From: Cliona cf. orientalis
Lineage: Eukaryota; Porifera; Demospongiae; Clionaida; Clionaidae
Assembly (NCBI GenBank): GCA_963930775.1
Contig: OZ005699.1
Span: forward strand, 2,129,501-2,193,500
Direction: 5' to 3'
DNA length: 64,000 bases
The notes beneath the pieces are model-generated. The model ran no database searches. It was not told the origin of the DNA and worked only from the letters and a program-made list of their open reading frames with translations. Within the stretch, counting starts at the first letter, position 1. Each line of letters begins with the position of its first letter. Positions 12,701 to 21,241 of the stretch are shown one piece after another. The position numbers were made by a program, and so were the translations under genes.

Positions 12701-15050
12701 TCCCTCTACACAAACGGAATTTTGAGATTCATGAGAAACAGCGTCCCGCCATTCAAGCTAGAGAAACACGATCCCTGGTCCTATTCATAGACCTCATGGC
12801 AATGTGCTGGAACCAGGAACCGGAAGATAGACCAAACATGAGCCAGGTACGGAAATGGATTGAGTCACCAGAATTTGAGAAACTGAGAACAGAAGTCGAT
12901 CTTCAATATGTTAAGTCAATTTCATGCGCCTGTGTTTGTCGCATTTTGCCACAAAATGAGGAACAGTACGTAGCAACAAGCATACACACAACTTCAGCCC
13001 CAGACGGCAAGAGTGTATTTCTATCTTCTTCAGAAGATAATGTCTATATTGAGACAGACCAGGGGGAAAGGATACAAGATGATGATGTTTACCAGTTTGT
13101 TGATCCCCAAGGGGGGTCTGGAGGGCACGGTAGTTCCATGGCAGGTACTACAGAGGGTGCTATAGAAAATGTTCAGCTACAGCAACACAACTTCGACCCT
13201 TACACCCAGATCTGGCTGTGTGGGAAGAGTGGGCTGCTACAGATATTCACCTACGTATACAATGATGACAACGTTGGACAATATGTAAGTAATATAGGGC
13301 AACTATTATTGTTACTGTAAATAGCATGTCAACATTCCTGCTCATGTACACAACAGAATCGTACTTAGGTGCACACATGCATACACATTCTTACTTCCTG
13401 TCAAGAACATCACCCGTCATTTCTACTCTTTTCATTCAGTCGTTCCTTGGACGCTGTGGTAAGAATGAAGTGAGAACCATCTGTCCCGTCCGCAACATGA
13501 TCTGGATGGGCACTATCACAGGAACCGTCATGGTCTTCCATGCACCCACACTCAAGAAGGAGTTTGCCGGCAAACTGACCAGGACAGTGAGCAACCCAGA
13601 GATTTCTGTTATTCTGGATATCCAGCATATTTCAGAAACTTCCAGTGTTATCATAACCAAAGACAACGGGGAGATATGGTTCCTTCGTGATAGAATCATA
13701 CGTGGTAGGCTACAAATTGAGCATCAGTTTTTACTACCCAACTATTCCCCCTGCTACCACATGGTGAAAGTTAAAGTCGAGGGGTCCATAGAGGTCTGGG
13801 GGACCATGGAAAATAATCAAGTATTGGTCCTCGAAAAGCAGCAGTCTGGTTGGAGTAGGACGGACCTTGTGGCAGATCCCGAGGATCATAGGCCTCGGCT
13901 TTGTTTTTATATTGTTCACACGAGTTTTACTGGTATCGATGGATCAGAGCTGAGCCACATATGGATATCATATCAGAACAAATCATTGATGGTTTCCTTT
14001 GATGCCAAGACAAGGAAACAGAGGTGCATCTTGAACTGTGCTGACCAGCTAAGAACAAGTAAGAAGAGGATAGCTTGAGAGTAAATTACATGTATGCTGA
14101 TTTTATATAGCTGTCTGCAAGTGTTCATTAAAGGTCCTATCCTAAAGCTGGTATAACAACACATAATTATACTCGGCCCTGTACTTACTGCATGACGGCC
14201 ATTGTAGTGTACTCACTGCAAAGTTCCATACCATAAACTTATGTGTACAGTAGCCTACGAATCATCAACCCTTACCTCCAGCTAATTTAAGCAGCACTGG
14301 TATACTGAGGTATATTATACATGTCTAGCTACTGGGTAAGACACATACTTACCAAAATCTGGCGATTTTAGTTTGTGTCATCAACAATATTAATGACACT
14401 GATTACTATTATTGTGCATGAATGCAGAAAGCCAGATTCAATGGAACATAATAGTCATGTTCCCAGGTAATTCATGAATTGTTGATGTTCTCTATGTAGA
14501 TAAGGATATGGCATTCCAAGTTACTGCCCTAGCTGCCTCGGGCAGAAAGATCCTAGTGGGGACCACCAGTGGAGTGGTGGGGATATTCCACTCAGAAACT
14601 CGCTCTCTCCTCAACGCCCTCCACTGGCACAAGGACAAAGTTCGAACTCTCCTGGTCATGCCCAAAGAGATGGAGCCTTGTATCTGCTCTGAGATCCCCT
14701 TACCAGAGAAAAAGGATGACTCCGCCCACACAAGTGGAGTGACCACACCCTCAACAGGAAGTGAGAATTCTAAAATCGCTGGAGTTTTGACTCAGTTACA
14801 ACCAGCATCCAGACACCCACCAAAAATTCAACGAGGAATGTCCCAATTTTCACATCTGGATAATCAATTCCAGATTCGAAATCCAGAACCAGAAGCAGTC
14901 ATGATTACCAGTATTGGGAACGGGCGGCGAAGGTACCATGTCTACGAACAGAATGATCAGCCGTTGAGAAGTCTAAAATCAGATCATAGCCAGGAGAGTT
15001 TGCGGAGCAAGTATGGAGACAATATTGTATTCTTGACTTGGAGAAGCTGA
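1589..15050 (+). CDS. LRRK-like Roco protein kinase (ANK-LRR-ROC-COR-kinase-WD40), complete, 19 exons
   Basis: Exons: 1589-1838, 2289-2329, 3283-3481, 3734-3854, 4018-6633, 6866-7091, 7304-7426, 7572-7697, 8005-8125, 8570-8797, 9389-9517, 9719-10044, 10138-10809, 11116-11238, 11510-11836, 11992-12267, 12634-13284, 13440-14058, 14500-15050. All phases agree and give 2574 residues. An in-frame TGA lies two codons before the ATG, fixing the start. Ankyrin repeats fill about residues 45-500 and LRRs about 560-1060. ROC follows with P-loop GNGERGKTT (about 1089-1097), DFAGQ and THLD, then COR (about 1275-1725). The kinase (about 1727-2040) has glycine loop GKGGFGFV, VAVK, HLDIKSPN, DYG and APE. 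A WD40-like C-terminus ends at TWRS. DYG in place of DFG is shared with vertebrate LRRK1/2. The HRD arginine is leucine, so this is a non-RD kinase. The ankyrin-first layout without an armadillo region resembles LRRK1. Expected role by family: GTP-regulated cytoplasmic Ser/Thr kinase. Confidence 0.93.
2544..3205. mobile_element. Pogo/Tigger-like non-autonomous element (TA target site)
   Basis: The terminal inverted repeats are CAGTGGACTCTC...AACGGACAC on the left and the inverse, ending GAGAGTCCACTG, on the right. TA dinucleotides flank both sides (2542-2543, 3206-3207). Internal copies of the AACGGAC motif occur near both ends. No transposase frame is present. It lies in intron 2 of the LRRK-like gene. 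End sequence and TA duplication fit the Tc1/mariner (pogo) superfamily by general knowledge. Confidence 0.75.
3887..3971. repeat. Truncated copy of the CCGTAGTGTCCC MITE family
   Basis: It starts CCGTAGTGTCCCGGGTAAG and contains GCGCCCATGGGCGC and a GGCCCGCATGGACG segment, matching the fuller element at 40425-40604. It lies in intron 4 of the LRRK-like gene, ending about 45 bp before exon 5. It opens a spurious in-frame extension upstream of that exon; the real exon begins after the AG at 4016-4017. Confidence 0.6.
9671..9717 (+). repeat. (CA)n microsatellite forming a splice acceptor
   Basis: A CA dinucleotide tract ends in CACACAG, and that terminal CAG is the acceptor of exon 12 of the LRRK-like gene. 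The tract is a simple repeat abutting the exon directly. Confidence 0.8.
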
Positions 15051-15276
15051 AAAAGAGCTCTATTGTTTTGATTAATAGTAATAGCTATATATTTTCTGCC
15101 ATGTATTGTGTAATAATTAATATGCCAGTCGTCCAGTGGTAACGTAGGTAACTATATACACATCAGGCTTTCAATGACGTGGCTACGAGTCAGGTGCCTT
15201 TCCCGTGCTCCTTTTGGACTAGTTTAACTATTACATGTACAACACAAGGGTTGGTCACAATATATTATCTTCTGTA

Positions 15277-15527
15277 CTGACACCCGCGACTGGGATCAAA
15301 ATTTGATAGGGGCCATTAATTTTTTGGACCTTGAACGCACCGCTACAAGAGCCTTGACCCTTGATTGCCAACAGGGGGTGGGTGGGGTGTGGGTGGAGTC
15401 AAAGGACAGGACCCATCTTGACCTTGATTTGAGCTGCGCAAACAGACATCTTGATCACTCGATCGTCTCCAATTTTACATGCAGCTTGACCGCTTGATCT
15501 CTCTTTGATCCCGGTCGTGGGTGTCAG
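15277..15527. mobile_element. TA-flanked MITE (CTGACACCC ends)
   Basis: Left end CTGACACCCGCGACTGGGAT and right end, read inverted, CTGACACCCACGACCGGGAT form terminal inverted repeats of more than 20 bp. TA flanks each side (15275-15276, 15528-15529), as expected for a Tc1/mariner-type MITE. The interior is non-coding and about 250 bp. Confidence 0.75.
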
Positions 15528-15913
15528 TACAGCAGGTATATATGTGATCACCCCTTGCAACAAATTAATTTTGCTTTATAATTCAACTATACTAGTGATC
15601 AACTCCAAACTCCAGGGCACTTGGCAACTACAGTGTGCAGCGGCGTCACGCACCCTTTCAATATACCGTAGTCCAAGCTAGAGGCCTAAAATTTTAATAA
15701 CAATAAAAGTAGCATGCACTCACTCCTTTGGTCGATCTCGTGAGCTCTTTAACGTAACCTTGCTAGTGACGTCCAGCTTCTTCCCTCCGAACATCAGCAG
15801 TTGTGGAGCTCCTCTTACGCACCCGCGTCTCATGATCATTGGTAGCTAGCTCGAGTGCTCTAGCTATATAGCTAGCTGAATCCACGGAGTATTGAGCGCG
15901 CGCGGCATCCATA

Positions 15914-15923
15914 GCGCATGCGC
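15914..15923. promoter_or_regulatory. NRF1-type palindrome GCGCATGCGC upstream of first kinase-Kelch gene
   Basis: A perfect GCGCATGCGC palindrome followed by A lies about 50 bp before the chosen ATG. It sits in a short GC-rich patch within AT-rich DNA. The sequence matches the known NRF1 consensus; use as a promoter here is inferred from position. Confidence 0.5.
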
Positions 15924-15973
15924 AATAACATTATGAGATTAGGGGGCGTATCCTCATGGTAGCATCTCGCATA

Positions 15974-18403
15974 ATGGCCCAAGTCCAGCAAGTTTTTCGT
16001 TATGGCGGCTGCCACATCAACAAGAGCCAACCCCTTGGCCATGGCTCCTATGGAGCAGTCTACAAGGCCAAGTGTGACCAGCTGCCCTGTGCTGCTAAAG
16101 TCCTCCACCCAACAATTCTAGACCCCAATGACCCAGGAGCAGCCACGATGATGCAGAGATTTAAACAAGAATGTTTAATTCTTGGTAACATTCGACACCC
16201 AAACATTGTACAGTACCTCGGCATCACCAGAGATCCAGAGTCCAAACTACCAGTGCTGCTGATGGAACTACTTGATGAGAATTTGACAAAAATGCTTGAA
16301 CGCTCACAGCGATTACTACCCTACTATGTTCAAGTGGACGTCTGCCACGATGTTGCCCTAGCAGTCTCCTACCTTCACTCCAATGACATCATCCACCGAG
16401 ATCTCTCCAGCAACAATGTGCTGATCGTGGCTAAGAGAAGAGCTAAAGTGACAGACTTTGGCATGTCCAAGCTAGCTGGTGCAGATCCAAGCATGACCCC
16501 TCTCACCATCATGTGTCCCGGTACACAGGCCTACATGCCTCCAGAAGCACTGAATCAACCACCAGTGTATACAAAGAAACTGGATTGTTTCTCTGAAGGT
16601 GTGATCATGATACAAGTGTGCACCCGACTGTGGCCTGAGCCTGGACCTCGCACTAAAACTGTTCAAGACTCCAGATCTCCAACTGGTAGAATGCAAATGC
16701 CTGTCCTTGAGCCAGAGCGAAGAAAGAACCACATTGATGTGATTGATCCTGATCATGGTCTCTTGCCAATCGCAGTGGACTGCCTCTATTACCAGGAGAA
16801 TGAGCGACCTTCAAGTGAGGAGCTGTGTCAGAGGCTGGCTGGTCTCAAGGAGACTAGCAAGTACAGAGAGAGTGTAGACCAAATCGAGAAAATTCCAAAT
16901 GATATAGCTGAGCTACAAAGGCAATTAAGAGAAATGCAAGTAAGGGAAGCATCAACTGTTCAACAAATACGTGATCAAAATCAGCAAATCCAGGATGAGA
17001 TTTTGTCAAAAGACATTCTACTTCAACAAACGCAATCACAAATTCAAATACTGCAGGACAAAACCCAGTCAAAGCAAGCACAACTTACACAAAAAGAGCA
17101 GCAGATTCACCAGTTGAAACAGCAGCTTAAGGAAAAGGAGCAAGTTACAGCAGAGGTCCAAGAGGCCAATAACTCTCTACATCAACAGGTGATTGAGAAA
17201 CAACAACAAACTCAAGGTAGAAGACGGCCATCACAATCAGAGGAGACTCGACAAACAGTGACAAAGAAGCCATCACCACCAGCAACACAGCCAGCACCAG
17301 CACATCAAGACGCTCAACCTACAAGAACGCTGTCACAATCTGCCAAACAAGATCAGCCAAAGCCAACAAAGAAACTGTCACTACCATCACAATCTTCCAA
17401 ACAACAACTGACACCGACAAAGAAATTATCAGTACCATCACCACAGCGAATATGCTATCAAGAAGTGCAAGCATCAGCAACACAGTGGAATTTAGGGGAA
17501 TGGAAAGAAGGAGAAAAAGCACCACATGAGCTGGCTAGGGGAGCTGCTGTGGTAGATGGGAACGTGGCGTACTTTATGCACCGTAATCATCCCAATTGGG
17601 TCTGTTCGTATGACTCATCTACCAAGAAATGGAGCGAGCTTCCTAACTTTCCAAACGAGAATAGCAGTTTAGCAATCGTCAAAGGTCTCCTCACAGCTAT
17701 TGGAGGTGACAAAAATAATGCTCCAGATAACAAACTGCTCACTCTACCAAATGATGGAAGTGAAAAGTGGGTAGAACAATTCCCATCCATGCCGACAAAG
17801 CGATCCCATACAGCAGTAGTATCCACAAAAGACCATCTCATAGTGGCTGGTGGGAAGAGTGAATCAAATCAACTGGATACAGTGGAAGTGATGAATATTC
17901 AAACTCAAGTCTGGTCGACAGCAGCTAGCCTCCCTCACCCCTATTCCCAAGCGTTAGCAACCATCTGTGGAGATCATCTCTACATGCTGGGAGGATTTGA
18001 CGAGGGAGGTGCAAGGACGAAGTTGGTACTGACCTGTTCACTGACAAAGCTGGTGCAGTCATGCAATGAAACATCATCTGATCTAGTGTGGTACAGAAAT
18101 GCTGATGTCCCAGTGTTTAAATCCACATGTGCAGCAGTCAACAGAGAGCTAGTGGTAGTTGGTGGAGTGGATACTGAACGCAAAACCACAGGAGTCATTC
18201 ACAAGTACAACCGAACCACTGACTCCTGGGATATCATCAGCAACATGCAAACGGCTCGAACATACTGTCTTGTTGCAGTCCTCCCAACCAATGAGATGAT
18301 GGTGGTTGGTGGATTTACGGGTATGTTGTATTCATCTCTCATAGATAAAGTTGAAACTGTCGATATTATTGACTGCAATACCGATACTAGCACAGAACTA
18401 TAG
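15974..18403 (+). CDS. Kinase-coiled coil-Kelch protein, copy 1 (intronless)
   Basis: A single-exon gene of 809 residues. The protein kinase domain (about residues 16-292) has glycine loop GHGSYGAV, catalytic lysine in CAAKVL, HRDLSSNN, DFG, an altered APE (PPEAL) and the F-helix motif DCFSEG. The HRDLSSNN loop suggests a TKL-type kinase. A coiled coil rich in Gln and Glu covers about 299-414, and a Ser/Pro/Gln linker with repeated KKLS blocks covers about 415-505. Five or more Kelch-like units then follow (about 517-800), marked by AAVVDGNVAYF, LTAIGG, LIVAGG, LYMLGGF and MMVVGGF. An ATG lies six codons upstream at 15956, but 15974 has A at -3 and G at +4 and matches the MA-type starts of both paralogs. 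Likely a cytoplasmic signalling kinase with a Kelch interaction platform; substrate unknown. Confidence 0.9.
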   Translation: MAQVQQVFRYGGCHINKSQPLGHGSYGAVYKAKCDQLPCAAKVLHPTILDPNDPGAATMMQRFKQECLILGNIRHPNIVQYLGITRDPESKLPVLLMELLDENLTKMLERSQRLLPYYVQVDVCHDVALAVSYLHSNDIIHRDLSSNNVLIVAKRRAKVTDFGMSKLAGADPSMTPLTIMCPGTQAYMPPEALNQPPVYTKKLDCFSEGVIMIQVCTRLWPEPGPRTKTVQDSRSPTGRMQMPVLEPERRKNHIDVIDPDHGLLPIAVDCLYYQENERPSSEELCQRLAGLKETSKYRESVDQIEKIPNDIAELQRQLREMQVREASTVQQIRDQNQQIQDEILSKDILLQQTQSQIQILQDKTQSKQAQLTQKEQQIHQLKQQLKEKEQVTAEVQEANNSLHQQVIEKQQQTQGRRRPSQSEETRQTVTKKPSPPATQPAPAHQDAQPTRTLSQSAKQDQPKPTKKLSLPSQSSKQQLTPTKKLSVPSPQRICYQEVQASATQWNLGEWKEGEKAPHELARGAAVVDGNVAYFMHRNHPNWVCSYDSSTKKWSELPNFPNENSSLAIVKGLLTAIGGDKNNAPDNKLLTLPNDGSEKWVEQFPSMPTKRSHTAVVSTKDHLIVAGGKSESNQLDTVEVMNIQTQVWSTAASLPHPYSQALATICGDHLYMLGGFDEGGARTKLVLTCSLTKLVQSCNETSSDLVWYRNADVPVFKSTCAAVNRELVVVGGVDTERKTTGVIHKYNRTTDSWDIISNMQTARTYCLVAVLPTNEMMVVGGFTGMLYSSLIDKVETVDIIDCNTDTSTEL

Positions 18404-18846
18404 CAAATTAACTCAGTTACATGTACATCACTACTATAACAGTATTGTATACAGTTTTATTATCATTATTATGGCAGTATAGGATACGTAACGTGAGTAT
18501 TGCGTTATTGTAGCCATAATGAGTTGCAGTCTGCTAAATGTGATTGCTAAGTACTGCCACTGTAATAATACTGTTATTTTACACAGTAAATTTAATTTTA
18601 GTCATGATCTGAGCAAGTGTGTTTATCAGTGTATGTATAATTATACAAAAATTACATTCACTATAGCTAATTAAAATTATAGGATGAACAATCTTTATTC
18701 ATTAGGTAAATGGAGTAGGCCCACACTTCATGTGACTATTTCAGTGCTATGAATAGGCAAAAAAATACCATTGTGTGTGCACTGTGGCATCTTCTCAAAA
18801 GGGGTGTATTCCAGTTAGCTAATCCCAGCTAGTGCAGTACGTAAAG
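18404..18846. other. Spacer between kinase-Kelch copies 1 and 2
   Basis: An AT-rich interval of about 440 bp with no reading frame or repeat that I recognise. It must hold the 3' end of copy 1 and the promoter of copy 2. Confidence 0.5.
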
Positions 18847-21054
18847 ATGGCCAGTCCACAACAGATCTTTCGCTACCAGAGTTTCAACATCAGGAAGAGC
18901 CAACCCCTTGGACATGGCTCCTATGGAGCTGTCTACAAGGCCAAGTGTGACCAGCTGCCCTGTGCTGCTAAAGTCCTCCACCCAACAATCCTAGACCCCA
19001 ATGACCCAGGAGCAGGCAGGATCATGCAGAGATTTCAACAAGAGTGTTCGATTCTTGGGAATATTCGACACCCAAACATTGTGCAGTACCTCGGCATGTC
19101 TAGAGATCCTGAGTCCAGACTACCAGTGCTGCTGATGGAACTACTTGATGAAAATTTGACAAAATTTTTGGAACACTCAAAACGATCACTACCCTACTAC
19201 GTTCAAGTGGATATCAGCAATGACATTGCTTTAGCAGTTGCCTACCTCCACTCCAACGATATCATCCACCGAGACCTCTCCAGCAACAATGTGCTGATCA
19301 TGGCCAAAAGAAGAGCTAAAGTGACAGACTTTGGCATATCTAAGCTAGCCAATGCAGCTCCAAGCATGACCCCTCTTACCATGTGCCCAGGAACACAGGC
19401 CTATATGTCTCCAGAAGCTCAAGACGAGCCACCAGTGTACACAAAGAAACTGGACTGCTTCTCTGAGGGTGTAATTATGATACAAGTGTGCACTCAACTA
19501 TGGCCTGATCCTGGACCTCGCACTAAAACCGTCCAAGACCCCAGATCTCCGACTGGCAGAATGCAAATGCCTGTCCTTGAGCCAGAGAGAAGAAAGAATC
19601 ATATCGAACTGATCGATCGTAACCATGGTCTTCTACCAATTGCATTGGACTGCCTCCGTTATCAGGAAAATGAGAGACCTTCAAGTGAGGAGCTGTGTCA
19701 GAGGCTAGCTGGTCTCAAGGAGACTACAGAATACAAAGAGAGTGTAGAGCAAGTTGATAAAGTGCCCGATAACATCATTGAGCTGGAAAGACAGATAAGA
19801 GAAGTGCAAGTAAGAGAAGCAATAACTGTTCAACAGTTATGTGATGAAAATCAGCGACTACAGGACGAAGTTCTCTCAAAAGAAATTCAGCTTTATCAGA
19901 CAGAAACAGAAGTTAAACAATTGCAGGATGAAATTCAGTCGAAGGAAACACAACTTTCACAAAAGGAGCAAGAGATTCGCCATTTGGAACGACAGCTTGA
20001 AGAACAAGAGCAAGTGACAGCAGATTTTCGAAAAACTAACAACGTTTTACGGAGAAGACTATCACAACCAGCACCTATCCAGCAGGATCAGGCGATGTCG
20101 GTGAGGAAAATGTCACTACCAACGCAGCAAGGGCACGATCAAGAATCAAAACCACCTTTGGTACAGTTGAAGTTGGGAAGATGGGGAGACGGAGGGAAAG
20201 CACCACAAGAACTGGCTAGGGGAGCTGCTGTTGTGGATGGGAATGTGGCTTACTTCATACACCGTGACCACCCCAATTGGGTTTGTTCGTACGACTCGTC
20301 TAGCAGAAAGTGGAGCAAGTTACCCTATTTCCCGTACAAAAACAGCAGTTTAGCGATCGTTAAAGGTCTCCTCACAGCTATTGGTGGTAACAAGAACAGT
20401 GCTCCATGCAACAAACTGTTCACTATTCCAAACGACAAAAGTAAAAAGTGGGTGGAACAATTCCCACCAATGCTAATAAAGCGATCTCATACAGCTGCAG
20501 TGGCCACCAACGAGTGCCTCATAGTGGCTGGTGGGAAGAGTGGATCAAATCCTCTGGACGCAGTTGAGGTGATGGATATTCAATCTCTAGTCTGGTCAAT
20601 GGTAGCTAGTATCCCTTACCCCTACGCATGGGCATCGGCAACCATCTGTGGAGAGCAGGTCTACGTGCTGGGTGGATTTAAAGAGGGTGATGCTGTGACA
20701 AAGTCGGTGCTGACCTGTTCACTGGCAAAGCTCCTGCAGTCATGCAGAGAAACATCACCCGATTCAGTGTGGCTTAGAATCGCTGATGTTCCAGTGTACC
20801 AGTCCACCTGTGCAGCTGTCAGTGGAGAGCTAGTGGCAGTTGGTGGGCGTGATGCAGAGGGTAAAACAATATCATCTGTTTACCAATATAACTCAACTGC
20901 TAACTCTTGGAACGTCATCAGCAACATGCCAACTGCTCGAACTTACTGTCTTGTTGCAGTCCTCCCAACCAATGAGATGATGGTGGTTGGTGGATTTTCA
21001 TCTAGGGCTTATTCCTCACTTGTAGATAAAGTTGAGACTGTTCGCATTATTTAG
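18847..21054 (+). CDS. Kinase-coiled coil-Kelch protein, copy 2 (intronless)
   Basis: A single-exon gene of 735 residues, starting at ATG 18847 (MASPQQIFRY), which aligns with the starts of the flanking paralogs. The kinase domain (about residues 14-290) keeps GHGSYGAV, CAAKVL, HRDLSSNN and DFG; its APE position reads SPEA. The coiled coil (about 296-405) and linker are shorter than in copy 1, which accounts for most of the 74-residue difference. The Kelch part (about 455-730) has ELARGAAVVDGNVAYF, LTAIGG, LIVAGG, VYVLGGF, LVAVGG and MMVVGGF. Kinase-coding DNA is nearly identical to copies 1 and 3 in long blocks, whereas coiled coil and Kelch regions differ in length and sequence. All catalytic residues appear intact. 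Confidence 0.9.
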   Translation: MASPQQIFRYQSFNIRKSQPLGHGSYGAVYKAKCDQLPCAAKVLHPTILDPNDPGAGRIMQRFQQECSILGNIRHPNIVQYLGMSRDPESRLPVLLMELLDENLTKFLEHSKRSLPYYVQVDISNDIALAVAYLHSNDIIHRDLSSNNVLIMAKRRAKVTDFGISKLANAAPSMTPLTMCPGTQAYMSPEAQDEPPVYTKKLDCFSEGVIMIQVCTQLWPDPGPRTKTVQDPRSPTGRMQMPVLEPERRKNHIELIDRNHGLLPIALDCLRYQENERPSSEELCQRLAGLKETTEYKESVEQVDKVPDNIIELERQIREVQVREAITVQQLCDENQRLQDEVLSKEIQLYQTETEVKQLQDEIQSKETQLSQKEQEIRHLERQLEEQEQVTADFRKTNNVLRRRLSQPAPIQQDQAMSVRKMSLPTQQGHDQESKPPLVQLKLGRWGDGGKAPQELARGAAVVDGNVAYFIHRDHPNWVCSYDSSSRKWSKLPYFPYKNSSLAIVKGLLTAIGGNKNSAPCNKLFTIPNDKSKKWVEQFPPMLIKRSHTAAVATNECLIVAGGKSGSNPLDAVEVMDIQSLVWSMVASIPYPYAWASATICGEQVYVLGGFKEGDAVTKSVLTCSLAKLLQSCRETSPDSVWLRIADVPVYQSTCAAVSGELVAVGGRDAEGKTISSVYQYNSTANSWNVISNMPTARTYCLVAVLPTNEMMVVGGFSSRAYSSLVDKVETVRII

Positions 21055-21112
21055 CTATCATTTTTATACAGGTATTAATTTTTGGTGGCTAAAATTTAAT
21101 AGCATCACCTTC

Positions 21113-21124
21113 TGCGCATGCGCA
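21113..21124. promoter_or_regulatory. NRF1-type palindrome TGCGCATGCGCA upstream of kinase-Kelch copy 3
   Basis: A perfect 12-bp TGCGCATGCGCA palindrome lies about 118 bp before the ATG of copy 3, in the 187-bp gap after copy 2. This matches the known NRF1 site. The short gap makes it a likely core-promoter element of copy 3. Confidence 0.5.
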
Positions 21125-21241
21125 GTTTTCTACAGATATCTGGGTGTGGCAACTTTTGGCCGACTCCGATCGAGTGGGAGAACGATCTAGCTACAGTTGA
21201 ATACGATTTACTTTGAGACCAAACTTGAATAAGCGTTAAAG

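Larger units (their letters stand above)
15051..15955. other. Spacer between the LRRK-like gene and the kinase-Kelch cluster
   Basis: No convincing exon was found. The stretch holds the 3' flank of the LRRK-like gene, a TA-flanked MITE at 15277-15527, and the presumptive promoter of the first kinase-Kelch gene with an NRF1-type palindrome. Confidence 0.6.
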
